Below are positions 52,426 to 61,900 of a stretch of DNA of 64,000 nucleotides, one piece after another. The stretch spans positions 2,356,001 through 2,420,000 of the forward strand of contig NZ_CP139960.1 of assembly GCF_034424215.1 (NCBI RefSeq), written 5' to 3'. Position 1 is the first letter of the stretch. Each line of letters starts with the position of its first letter. Under the pieces are notes generated by a model. The model was not told the origin of the DNA. It worked only from the letters and a program-made list of their open reading frames with translations, and did not search any database. The DNA comes from Niabella yanshanensis (GTDB taxonomy: Bacteria > Bacteroidota > Bacteroidia > Chitinophagales > Chitinophagaceae). A program made the translations under genes and the position numbers.

Positions 52426-54312
52426 ATGGACATCTTATCTGGGTGCTGGCAATATTACGATCCTGGTTCTATTGCCTCAACACTTAAAAAAATGTATAGT
52501 GCGTTCAAGGCACTGCCACATATTTCTTACAATTGTAAAACAATAGAATTTGTAGGATTTGGACACCTAGTTTCTGGGACGATTTCATCGGTTAACAACG
52601 CTCCCTTGTATTTGTCTGGTGAACGGTTACTTTTCGCTGCGCAAGGAAGAGTTGACAATATAGATAAACTCACTAAGGACCTGGGTGCTGAATTTAAGAA
52701 TTCATCTGGTTCTACGTTACTTTTGCAAGCCTACATAAAATGGGGGAAAGACTGCGTGCATTATTTGCGTGGCGATTGGAATATTGTAGTTTTTAACTGC
52801 AATACTGAAGAGTTATTTATAGCGCAAAGTCCAACCGGTTACACATCAATCTATTATTACCAGGATAATACCGGATTTTACTTCAGTTCCTCCATAAAAG
52901 GTATTCTGCAGCTTCCTAATTATTCCAAACAGTTGAACGAAACGCATTTCATGCGTCAGCTCACGCTATGGGATAGAAATAGATGCGAAAAAGATACCTT
53001 TTATAACAATATTTTTTCTTTACCCTTAGCACATTCCCTTACGGTAAAAAACAGGAGACTATCAATAGAAAGGTACTGGCAGCCGCAAAACATAGCTAAA
53101 AGGACCTACAAAAATAAGCAGGACTATGCAGATAAAATGACCGAACTGCTTACAACTGCTATTAAGGTCAGACTTTGTAGTCATAAGCCTGTTGCATCTA
53201 CCTTAAGCGGCGGTCTGGACAGCAGTACAGTAAGCTATATAGCGGCTGAGCTTCTGAAATCACAGCAAAAAAAGCTGGCCACTTTCAGCCATGTCCCCCT
53301 TTTTACATCTGATACGGCTCGGGATATAGAAAAGAAAAAAAGTATTTTGGATGAAACGCCTTTAATCGAAGAAGTTGTACGGGCTTCGGGAAATATTAGA
53401 CCGACATTATTAAATTCCTCCGGATACAGTGTACTTAATGGATTGAAAGACTTTTTACATATTTACGATGCACCGATTCACGGTGCAAGTAATGCCTTTT
53501 GGTTTCTTGACATTTATAAACAATCCAAGGAGGCAGGAATAGGTGTTATGCTTACTGGAGAGGGAGGTAATGGCAGCATCTCTTTTGCGGGTGCGCGCTA
53601 TATGCTTCCGCCAAATCTCTCTGGTTTTCTGCACAGCCCATTATGGTTTATGAGAAATCATATTATTAAGCCCGTTGCAAAAAGCCTTTTTGCAGACTAT
53701 ATTAGTAAAAGATCCTATAATAGAAATGATTTAAAAAAATATGCGTTAAACATTTTTGCACAGCCCTTCATGTTGGAAAAATGCAATATTGGCGCAACTA
53801 TTCCCGAAAATACCCAATCGCTAAAATTGAATAGCAGGGATATTAATCAAGACAAAGAGCTTTTTCTACATTTATACAATACTAGAAGCTTGGTAGGTGC
53901 GGCCTGTGGTCATTATTACGGAATAGAATTAAGAGACCCTACGGTAGATCAAGATGTTATGGAATATTTTTTCAGTATTCCTAATGAGGTCTTTTTTGAT
54001 GACCGACATAATAACCGCATGTTGGTAAAACGAATGATGCGGGGCAAAATACCGGACAGCGTTTTATTTGAAAAAAGAAAGGGTCTCCAAAGTGCGGATA
54101 TAGCGTATAGAGTGAAGGCACAAAGTGACGAAATTACTGCCGCTATCGATACGATAAACCGAAGTGCTGCGGCCAACCACTATATTAATACAACGGAATT
54201 GGCAAAAACCTGGTTGTCTTACTCAAAAGAATCGTATATACAACCTTATCAGATGCAACGGCTTCTGAAAGCTCTTCAATTTGCCTTATTTTTGCAAATC
54301 AATTTCGATTAG
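52426..54312 (+). CDS. Lasso-peptide macrolactam synthetase (asparagine-synthetase-like, C protein)
   Basis: A 628-residue homologue of class B asparagine synthetase. The ATP-pyrophosphatase loop is SGGLDSS at residues 261-267, and EGGNGSISFAG and RDPTVDQDVMEYFFSIP appear later, as in McjC-type proteins. The N-terminal half keeps the glutaminase fold (HLVSGTISSVNNAPLYLS, GRVDNIDKL, LRGDWNIVVFN) but starts MDIL and lacks the Cys2 nucleophile, as expected for lasso C proteins, which adenylate the Asp/Glu side chain and close the ring with the core N-terminus. The gene looks more AT-rich by eye than the ribosomal and carbohydrate genes. Fourteen bases separate it from the B1 gene. Confidence 0.9.
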   Translation: MDILSGCWQYYDPGSIASTLKKMYSAFKALPHISYNCKTIEFVGFGHLVSGTISSVNNAPLYLSGERLLFAAQGRVDNIDKLTKDLGAEFKNSSGSTLLLQAYIKWGKDCVHYLRGDWNIVVFNCNTEELFIAQSPTGYTSIYYYQDNTGFYFSSSIKGILQLPNYSKQLNETHFMRQLTLWDRNRCEKDTFYNNIFSLPLAHSLTVKNRRLSIERYWQPQNIAKRTYKNKQDYADKMTELLTTAIKVRLCSHKPVASTLSGGLDSSTVSYIAAELLKSQQKKLATFSHVPLFTSDTARDIEKKKSILDETPLIEEVVRASGNIRPTLLNSSGYSVLNGLKDFLHIYDAPIHGASNAFWFLDIYKQSKEAGIGVMLTGEGGNGSISFAGARYMLPPNLSGFLHSPLWFMRNHIIKPVAKSLFADYISKRSYNRNDLKKYALNIFAQPFMLEKCNIGATIPENTQSLKLNSRDINQDKELFLHLYNTRSLVGAACGHYYGIELRDPTVDQDVMEYFFSIPNEVFFDDRHNNRMLVKRMMRGKIPDSVLFEKRKGLQSADIAYRVKAQSDEITAAIDTINRSAAANHYINTTELAKTWLSYSKESYIQPYQMQRLLKALQFALFLQINFD

Positions 54313-54326
54313 TCAATTACGCCGGC

Positions 54327-54590
54327 ATGAACTATCAATTTAACGCAAAGGATATATTAATAACACAGCTAGGAGAAGAAGGTGTAGCATTTAACAGCGT
54401 TACGAACGAGTATTTTTCGTTAAATGAAACCTCCTTTAAAATTCTTAAAGGAATTGAAAATAATTTATCAGTTGACGCTATTTGCGAGCAATTGATAAAG
54501 GAATATGATATTGCAAAATCTGATTGTGAAAAGCAGGTAAATACCACCATTCAGCTTTTTCTTTCCAAGAAGTTGATTACAAAAGAATGA
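54327..54590 (+). CDS. PqqD-like leader-binding protein (lasso B1)
   Basis: An 87-residue PqqD/RRE domain protein. Residues 18-30 (EGVAFNSVTNEYF) form the beta-hairpin edge, followed by SLNETSFKILKGIENNLSVDAICEQLIKEYDIAKSDCEKQVNTTIQLFLSKKLI, the three-helix bundle typical of PqqD. In split-B lasso clusters this protein grips the leader through the Y/W-x-x-P motif and delivers it to the peptidase. Its stop overlaps the B2 start by four bases (ATGA), which indicates translational coupling. Confidence 0.9.
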   Translation: MNYQFNAKDILITQLGEEGVAFNSVTNEYFSLNETSFKILKGIENNLSVDAICEQLIKEYDIAKSDCEKQVNTTIQLFLSKKLITKE

Positions 54591-55027
54591 TCAACAAAAT
54601 CAAATCTTTTTTGAGATTAAGCCTATCCAGGAAAATCATAGTGATCCAGGCTTTTTGCGTATCGGTGTATACCTTTTTCCTTTTTAGATTTTTTAACCGG
54701 CGGGCCAGGTTCGGAGAAAAAATACCTTCCACAGGTAGCCTATATCAATTGCCTTATAAAAAGGCAATTGATATAGGCTGGGCTATACAAATTGTGGCTA
54801 AATATATCTCCTGGAAAAATGTATGCAGGCACCAGGCTTACCAGGCAAAATTGCTTTGTAACTTATACAAAATACCCTACATGATTTTTGTAGGTTTTAA
54901 GAAAGATGCGCATACAAATGAAATAGAAGCACATGCCTGGACGGTTGCCGGAGGGAAAATAATTACAGGGTTCTGTAATCCCGATGAGTACATGGTGCAA
55001 AGCGTATATAAAAATAAATGGCAATAG
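54587..55027 (+). CDS. Transglutaminase-like leader peptidase (lasso B2)
   Basis: A 146-residue cysteine protease of the lasso B2/McjB C-terminal type. The catalytic Cys80 is in WKNVCRHQAYQAKLL and His117 is in EAHAWTVAGG, the two signature blocks; a later Asp (about 133) in NPDEYM may complete the triad. The N-terminal 35 residues include a hydrophobic stretch (IIVIQAFCVSVYTFFLF), more than in soluble B2 proteins. The coding sequence contains a perfect 19-bp inverted repeat at residues 51-65 (YQLPYKKAIDIGW). The stop overlaps the exporter start by ten bases. Confidence 0.9.
   Translation: MINKIKSFLRLSLSRKIIVIQAFCVSVYTFFLFRFFNRRARFGEKIPSTGSLYQLPYKKAIDIGWAIQIVAKYISWKNVCRHQAYQAKLLCNLYKIPYMIFVGFKKDAHTNEIEAHAWTVAGGKIITGFCNPDEYMVQSVYKNKWQ
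54737..54779. repeat. Perfect 19-bp inverted repeat inside the B2 coding sequence
   Basis: The arms 54737-54755 and 54761-54779 are exact reverse complements with a 5-base loop (ATAAA). The core reads CCTATATCAATTGCC and its complement. As RNA this is one of the most stable stem-loops in the window. It encodes residues 51-65 without disturbing the frame. Confidence 0.9.
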
Positions 55028-56802
55028 AATTAAAAAACTTTAATCCCAGGGACCTGATCAAGAACATCAGGCGCTCTCTGCTGCTATTATGGGAAACAAG
55101 TAATTCTTTGGCATTATTGACCTTTGGCCTGCATATAATACAGGCCCTATTGCCCGTGGCCTCTCTTTACTTTATTAAGATATTAATAGAAGGCGTCACC
55201 AATAAACGGGATTTTTCTGAAATTGTTCCTTTTATCATTTACTTCCTGGTATCCCAGTTATTGCTTGCCCTTGCACAGCAATATGCCAACTACATTGTAA
55301 CCATTTATCAACTCCGGGTTACCGACTACCTGTCCAGGCAGGTTCTTGAAAAAGCAGTGAGTGTTGATTACGGGTATTATGAAAACCCCGCCTATCACGA
55401 TAATCTGCATTTAGCACAACAACAATCTCTGTACAGGGCAGGTATGCTGTTAACCAGCTTTACGGCCTTTATTACCTCTGGTTTTGCGCTCCTGTTTCTG
55501 CTGGCATTTTTTATCAGTATGCAGTCTTTTTTTGCGTTATTGTTTATTATGTTCTCTTTGCCCCTGGCTACTATAAAATGGTATTATGGCATTGCGATCA
55601 TGCAACAGGAGCGAAAACTAACCCCGCTTGAAAGAGAAAGCAATTACTTACACCAGATATTAACCGGCGTTAGTTTTGCAAAAGAAGCCCGGATGTTTGG
55701 CTTTGGCTCATTCTTCATCAGCAAATTTGTAAACATTCGCAATTTTATCAGGCTTCAAAAGCAACAGCTCAATAAAAAGCTCACCAATTATAGCCTCATT
55801 GCCGAAACCGTAGAAATAATTGCAATGGCTATTATTTTTGCTATGCTTGCCCGCCAAACCCTTGCAGGAGCTGTTTCTATTGGTCTTTTCGTGGTTTATA
55901 TCCAGGGGTTTCAAAGCCTGCAAAATAATTCGAAAAATTTCCTGCAAAGCATTGTACAGATTTTTCAGCAACGTATTTTCTTACAAGACCTGTTTTTGTT
56001 CCTCGATATACCTGCATCTCGTCAAACAAGCACTCTGAACCCCTTCCCACTTACTCGGTCAGGATTAATTATCAACAACCTTAGTTTTCAATATTCACCT
56101 GACAGTAAACAGGTGCTTCACAATGTGTCACTTCAATGTAAACCCGGGCAGATTATTGCCATTGTGGGTCAAAATGGATCAGGAAAATCTACCTTAATCA
56201 AACTCCTGGCTAAGCTGTATGAAGCGAGCCAGGGTCATATATTACTTGACGATACAGCAATCGGCGATATCCCCCCTCAGGTTTATAAAGATCAAACGGT
56301 TTTCCTGTTCCAGGATTTTGAAAAATATTTTTTTACAATAGAAGAAAATATTGTTTTGGGCGAGCCCGACAAGACAAAAACCACAGCTGACCTCCAATCG
56401 GCTGCAGAAGCTGCAGGTGCAGAAAGCCTGATAGCAAAATTGCCGCATGGCTATAAAACCCGCATGGGCCGCATTTTCGACGGCAGCACCCAGCTCAGCG
56501 GAGGAGAGTGGCAGAAAATTGCATTGGCGAGAGTCTTTTACCGCGATAAAGCCCAGTTGATTGTTTTGGACGAACCTACCAGTGCATTAGACGCGCCGGC
56601 TGAATACGAAATATTTAAACAAATCAAAGCCATTGCAAAAAACAAAATGGTTATTTTAATAACACACCGTTTATATAATTTAAAGATCGCCGATCATTTA
56701 TACGTGATGGAAAACGGCCGAATTGCGGAAGAGGGCTCTTTTGACGAATTGATTGAAAAAAATGGCGTATTTGCACAGCTTTATAATATGCAGCAACTAT
56801 GA
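55018..56802 (+). CDS. ABC transporter, permease-ATPase fusion (lasso-peptide exporter, D protein)
   Basis: A 594-residue type IV ABC exporter half-transporter. The N-terminal part has six transmembrane helices (LALLTFGLHIIQALLPVASLYFI, IVPFIIYFLVSQLLLALA, SFTAFITSGFALLFLLAFFISM and others) and the coupling-helix region YYENPAYHDNLHLAQQQS. The ATPase has Walker A VGQNGSGKST (residues 383-392), signature LSGGEWQ (493-499) and Walker B LIVLDEPTSALD. It would export the mature peptide and give immunity, as McjD does. It overlaps B2 by ten bases and the nucleotidyltransferase gene by four. Confidence 0.92.
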   Translation: MAIELKNFNPRDLIKNIRRSLLLLWETSNSLALLTFGLHIIQALLPVASLYFIKILIEGVTNKRDFSEIVPFIIYFLVSQLLLALAQQYANYIVTIYQLRVTDYLSRQVLEKAVSVDYGYYENPAYHDNLHLAQQQSLYRAGMLLTSFTAFITSGFALLFLLAFFISMQSFFALLFIMFSLPLATIKWYYGIAIMQQERKLTPLERESNYLHQILTGVSFAKEARMFGFGSFFISKFVNIRNFIRLQKQQLNKKLTNYSLIAETVEIIAMAIIFAMLARQTLAGAVSIGLFVVYIQGFQSLQNNSKNFLQSIVQIFQQRIFLQDLFLFLDIPASRQTSTLNPFPLTRSGLIINNLSFQYSPDSKQVLHNVSLQCKPGQIIAIVGQNGSGKSTLIKLLAKLYEASQGHILLDDTAIGDIPPQVYKDQTVFLFQDFEKYFFTIEENIVLGEPDKTKTTADLQSAAEAAGAESLIAKLPHGYKTRMGRIFDGSTQLSGGEWQKIALARVFYRDKAQLIVLDEPTSALDAPAEYEIFKQIKAIAKNKMVILITHRLYNLKIADHLYVMENGRIAEEGSFDELIEKNGVFAQLYNMQQL

Positions 56803-58025
56803 TGATTCCTATCGAAGATGTAAAATCAAAATATGGGACCGAAATATCAATGGTATTGCTATGCTGCCGGCTGCATTTTGATACTGAAAAACTTGCAACC
56901 TTACAGCACTGTATCGATACCTATGAAATTAACTGGGATGATGTTATCTATCTTTCAAGATATCATAGAATTGAACCTATTGTCTATAAGATACTAAGCA
57001 AGGCTAATTTGCCGGCCGCTATCGCTTTGCGCGTAAAGCAAAGTCAACTCCTCTTAGTTCAGAATAATTTTAAACAGGCTTTAGAGACTGAGCGAATAAT
57101 AGAATTGCTTGAAACCAGGGATATCGAATGTACGCCTTATAAAGGTGTTGCTTTTTCCATGCAGTTTTATGGCGATATTATATCCAGGGAGTCGAGCGAT
57201 ATAGACCTGGTGATATCACATAAAGACTTTGGCGAAGTGTTAAAGCTGATGACAGCGGATGGTTATATTTTTGAAAACGAAGTTGAATACAACTATTATA
57301 AAAAAGATATTTTTGATAAAAGCAATAGTCTCAACTTTGATAAATTTAAAAAGGACGTAAGAGAATTTCACATCGAATTTCATTGGCGGATAACTGAAAA
57401 CTTCATACAGGTTCACAGCGAGGCTCACAGGCAGCTATTCAATAATTCCGATAAAATTGTTTTAGCAAAGCGGGAAGTAAATGCATTAAACGTTAATGCC
57501 CATTATGTAACCATCTTCATTCATCATTCTAATCATGATGGGTTCAGAGTTCTTAAGAACCTTGTAGATCTTTGCCAATTCCTCCCTTCCAACAATCCTG
57601 CTATCGATATCAACTATATTAAAAAAGCTTTTAAAAACCTCCGGTTGGTAAAGGCTGCTGAAGTCTGTTGCTATCTTGCAGCTGAGGTATTAGGCGTTCA
57701 TCTGCCATTTTCCACAGCCAACAATGATAACAAAATACCTGAAAAATTAAAAGCATTTTTTGTAGAACGGCTACTGGGTAAAAGGTCCTACCGCGATACG
57801 GCTTTGGATAACCTCGACAACAGAAGCCAGCTATATCTCAAAGATTCCCTGTCGGAGAAAATCGCATTTATTTTTGCCGGTTTCAAACAAAGAACCTCCC
57901 CTTCTCCGGAAGACCTGCAAACCCTGAAATTAAACCGAAATCTACACTTTCTTTACCCTGCTATTAAATCCTTCAGGCTATTTACCAAAGGCATTGATAA
58001 GAAGCATATAAAAAAACAAAAATGA
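56799..58025 (+). CDS. Nucleotidyltransferase-family protein (PF14907 type) of the lasso cluster
   Basis: A 408-residue protein of the nucleotidyltransferase superfamily. The signature is CTPYKGVAFSMQFYGDIISRESSDIDLVI: Lys-Gly at residues 115-116, the aromatic GD turn and the metal-binding DID at 134-136. The middle and C-terminal parts are helical (FHIEFHWRITENFIQ; VTIFIHHSNHDGFRVLKNLVDLCQFL), as in other family members. Related genes recur in lasso-peptide clusters that also carry an HPr-kinase-like gene, where their role is unknown; transfer of a nucleotide or of a second phosphate group to the peptide is possible (inference). It overlaps the exporter gene by four bases and is the last gene of the operon. 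Confidence 0.85.
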   Translation: MMIPIEDVKSKYGTEISMVLLCCRLHFDTEKLATLQHCIDTYEINWDDVIYLSRYHRIEPIVYKILSKANLPAAIALRVKQSQLLLVQNNFKQALETERIIELLETRDIECTPYKGVAFSMQFYGDIISRESSDIDLVISHKDFGEVLKLMTADGYIFENEVEYNYYKKDIFDKSNSLNFDKFKKDVREFHIEFHWRITENFIQVHSEAHRQLFNNSDKIVLAKREVNALNVNAHYVTIFIHHSNHDGFRVLKNLVDLCQFLPSNNPAIDINYIKKAFKNLRLVKAAEVCCYLAAEVLGVHLPFSTANNDNKIPEKLKAFFVERLLGKRSYRDTALDNLDNRSQLYLKDSLSEKIAFIFAGFKQRTSPSPEDLQTLKLNRNLHFLYPAIKSFRLFTKGIDKKHIKKQK

Positions 58026-58033
58026 TTATGGTC

Positions 58034-58924
58034 TTAATGATGATAACCTTTATATAGATGGTAGAAGACTAATAAGTGAACCGTTTTTATTCTGAGCGAA
58101 AGAGGCAAACGGCGGTTTTCAGCAGCCTGCATCAGTAATCTTCTCGGAATTAAATGATACAGTATTTTTCCTTTCCATGAGGTTAAGAAATTAAGCTGAA
58201 AAACATCGTCAGCCCATGGATGCTTTTTAAGCAGGTACTTTAAACCCTGATTCGCGAAAGCTTCCCGCTGCTGCAATGCAAAACTTAGAGGTTTATCCAT
58301 TACCCCGGTCGCAACCGCCTGTTTATTAAATAAAACCTTTACTCCTGCTTCTTTTTGCATTCTGCACCCGAGTTCAGTATCCTCCCCCCCATAAGTAGTG
58401 ATCCCTTCGTCAAAGCCGTTGAGTTTAACAAACAAAGAGGCGGGCATGGATACATTTCCTGTGAGGATATATTTTGCGGGTATTTCAGCCAGGTTATTTT
58501 GAAACCGGTTCATTCCCCTGGTCATGTCATACTCCCCCCAGATATCACCTCTTTCATATTGGATTTTCCCTAATGAAATGATGTATCCGCCACTGACTTT
58601 GAAAGCTGCATAATGTACCGAAACAAAGTCACTTTGCACCGTCAGGTCCGAGTCCAGGAACAGCACGTAGTTTGCTGTTAAATGAGGGAGCACCAGGTTT
58701 CGTGTAGCGGCTCTTCCATGATTCTTTTTATCGGAATGCTCCACCCAACTCAACGGGAAATTAAAAGAATTCAAGGATAGATATTCTAAAGTAGCATCGG
58801 TTGAGCCGTCTACTGCCACCCACACTTTAAAATTGCGAAGGGTTTGCCTTTCCAGGCTTTCGAGGCATTGTTTAAGCTCTTCGAGGTTATTATAGGTGGG
58901 TATAACAATATCAAAAAGCAGCAT
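58034..58924 (-). CDS. Glycosyltransferase family 2 protein
   Basis: A 296-residue GT-A fold glycosyltransferase. It opens FDIVIPTYNNLEELKQCLESL, with the nucleotide-binding VAVDGSTDATLEYL (Asp39), the metal-binding DSD at residues 91-93 in YVLFLDSDLTV, and GGEDTELGCRM as the acceptor-side motif. The C-terminal part is helical with basic clusters and may touch the membrane. Donor and acceptor are unknown. It is tail-to-tail with the lasso operon, eight bases apart, so it is not cotranscribed with it, and the PorU2-like gene lies 29 bases upstream in the same direction. A role in tailoring the peptide is possible but unsupported. Confidence 0.88.
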   Translation of the reverse strand: MLLFDIVIPTYNNLEELKQCLESLERQTLRNFKVWVAVDGSTDATLEYLSLNSFNFPLSWVEHSDKKNHGRAATRNLVLPHLTANYVLFLDSDLTVQSDFVSVHYAAFKVSGGYIISLGKIQYERGDIWGEYDMTRGMNRFQNNLAEIPAKYILTGNVSMPASLFVKLNGFDEGITTYGGEDTELGCRMQKEAGVKVLFNKQAVATGVMDKPLSFALQQREAFANQGLKYLLKKHPWADDVFQLNFLTSWKGKILYHLIPRRLLMQAAENRRLPLSLRIKTVHLLVFYHLYKGYHH

Positions 58925-58953
58925 TCAAAAAATTTGATTTTAACTGAAACATT

Positions 58954-61900
58954 TTATCTGATCAACACCATTTTCCCGTACCCCTTATTAAAATACTTAT
59001 CGGTATTATTATCTTTTGTACTGTATTTATCCAGGCTTCTTCCATTCAAATTAGTAAGCACCCGGTACAGGTACACACCATTGCCCAGTTTTTGACCATA
59101 TTGATCGGTTCCATCCCATTTAAATTCGGTGATATTCCTCCCAATACGCAACGGCCCCAATTCAGCCTTGGTAATTTCACGAACGATCTTACCGGTTACC
59201 GTTAATATCTGGATTCTGATATTCTGTGGAATATCAGAACCGGTTAAAGTAAATACAAATGCGGTCGAACTTGTAAAAGGGTTAGGATAGTTGAGTAAGT
59301 TAGAGATCATGGGTTTGTTGATCACCTGGAATGCGATCCTGTAGTCGAGATTACCCGCAGTATTTCCGCTTTGGTCTTTTGCACTAACCATTAATTCATA
59401 ATCTCCGTCTGCCAGGAGGTGGGGCTTAAAGGTTACCGTAGCGGTGTTGGCATTATTACCGCCCTGACCCGGAGTGGTTAACACTAAAGTATCATTGTTA
59501 AACTTATAATCGCGCGTTGCACCATCAGGATGTTTCAATTGTACTTTTACCAGGTCGGTATTATTCAACAGCAGATACTTAGAGTCGTCAGTAAGCTTCA
59601 TCACGATAGTGGGCTTACTGGAAATAATATCCCTGTTAAGAATACGCGCGCCATCAAAAGTTACATCCAGATAGGGATTGGTGGTATCTCTTCGTACATG
59701 AAAATTCCGGGATACAAAATTATTAAACAGATATTGTTCAAGCTGGTGATGCCCGCCTTCCGGATTCACTTCCAGGTAAGCAAGATTGGTTCCACCGAAG
59801 GACCTGGTATCAACCGAAACATTCACCCGAACAGTATCTCCCGGTGCCAGGGGTTTTATTTTAGGAACATTTATTAAATGTTCTACATTGTTTTGATCAC
59901 GAATCGAAAGTTTAAGAGCCAAACTATCAAAACTATGATCACTCACATTTTTAAAGGCTATCCCCAGATTAAGCGGCTCACCGGCTTCTACTGTGTCTTT
60001 CGTGCTGAAATATATATTGGGAGCAATACCTCCTTCAGGTGCTGGAACATTATAAAGACGCCAATACTTTAGCTGATAGGGGCTTTTATCTATCGTATCA
60101 CGCGTTTGCAAAGCAATTCTTAAGCCTGCATAATTTTGTACATTAAGGGAAGAGAGATCCAATCGTTTCTGACTAACAGGTACCTGGCCAATTAATTCTG
60201 TTTCCCGGCCGGTTGCATCTACACCCAGCACAGCCAGAAAAGCATTATCCGTTGATGGAGTTTCAACACTATACCCATCCCAGACTAATGTTTTCCACTC
60301 TTTGGCTTTAGGGTAAACAGGAGATTTTACCGTACCTGTTGTTCCATAAGCAGGCACCGTAATACTCACACTTAGCTTATCGGATACAGTAGTGCCAACC
60401 GCCTGGGCTAATGGGCCGGGCTTTCCTTTTTGATAAATAAAAATATAAGGAACTACAGAGTTTACTAAATCCAACTCCGACAGGCCGATAGACTTAAGCT
60501 GGTGATATAACGAAATATTTCTACCAAGAACACTTGTGTCTGCCTGCCAGGCTGCCGGTAAAATTGTTGACCCAATTTGATTGCTTGTTAGCGCAACGTA
60601 ATAGCCATTTGGGATAGAATCTAAAAAGCTCATGACCGTCTTCCTGGCATTGGTTGTAGATATATCAAACTGAAAATACTTCACCAGCCTTGGATGAGTA
60701 CCTGCTATGGGAAGGGGGCGATAGCTACCGTACATACCACTTGCCCCCAGATCGGCGTTCTCGACCGGAGCAAGAGATCTGTTGTTAATTAAATAAAAAC
60801 GCAGCGAATTTTCCTGAGGGTTGGCACTCCCATTTGCCGGATTCATAATATATCCTCCCTGTATTCCTAACCCATTTATCTGGTAAGCAACATCATTAAG
60901 CAATCCTGGCGACCTTGTAATGGCGTTTGTAACGATTAATGAAGCTGTCAGGCTATCATAAACAAAGCTCCCGTCGCTTTTAATACCCATTTCACTGTAA
61001 GCATTGTCTATTAACTGTCCATAACCTGATTGACTGTAACCGTAATTCGTTCCCTGCATGTAGGTAAAAGAAGCTCCATTCCAGATAGGTTGCTCGTTAG
61101 CATTTGATGACTTATAAGCTACCCGCCAGTAATAAACTGTGCTGTCCTTAAATGTGAAACCGGGACTAAATTCAAGAAGTCCACCGGATGAAATTTTATT
61201 TTGGCTAATTTTAAAAGATGAATTGAATGTTCTCACCGTATCTATCTCTATTACATAATTTCTTGATTCGGCAAACGGGTTTCCTGTTGAAGCAGAAAGC
61301 ACTATATTCTGGCGATTTATTATGGAATAATTAGCAGGGAATACCGGTTTAATATCATCTTCGTAAATAAAAATATCCTTAATAAGTGTATTATTGGTTT
61401 CAAATAATTCACTAGTAGCGTTCTCCGGATCGATAGTAATCGTAAACTGGTTAGCACCCTTATCAATCAAAGGATCAATATGTATTTGATATAAGATTGA
61501 ATCTGCATAGCGTATAGGAGGTAATGTATCCCTTTGGATTATCTTTGTAGAAAGATCAGGCAGCGTTCTCTTTAATTCTACAATCACATTCCTGTTAACT
61601 GCCTTTCCCAGGTTAGCAATTTTTGCTTTTATAATGAAGCTCGGATCGGCTACCGAAACAATAGAAGGATTAACCGTAACCATTTGATCCTCGATAGCAT
61701 AATCCGGCTTGTCATACTGGTAGAAACGTATTGCGGGGTCTCCGTTCAAAGTATACTGCTCACATTGAGCTCTTACATACCTGTTTCCCTCACCACCCTG
61801 CTTTGCAAAAGTTTTAACAATTGCCTTTTGCATCATTTCTCCAAGGGTACCTCCATAGCTTGTTTTACTTAATTCAGCATATAGTTCCTGGTTATACAAC

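Noticed and set aside
58034-58924. Glycosyltransferase as a member of the lasso operon
   Set aside because: It is on the opposite strand and convergent with the operon, so it cannot be cotranscribed; proximity alone is weak evidence for peptide glycosylation.
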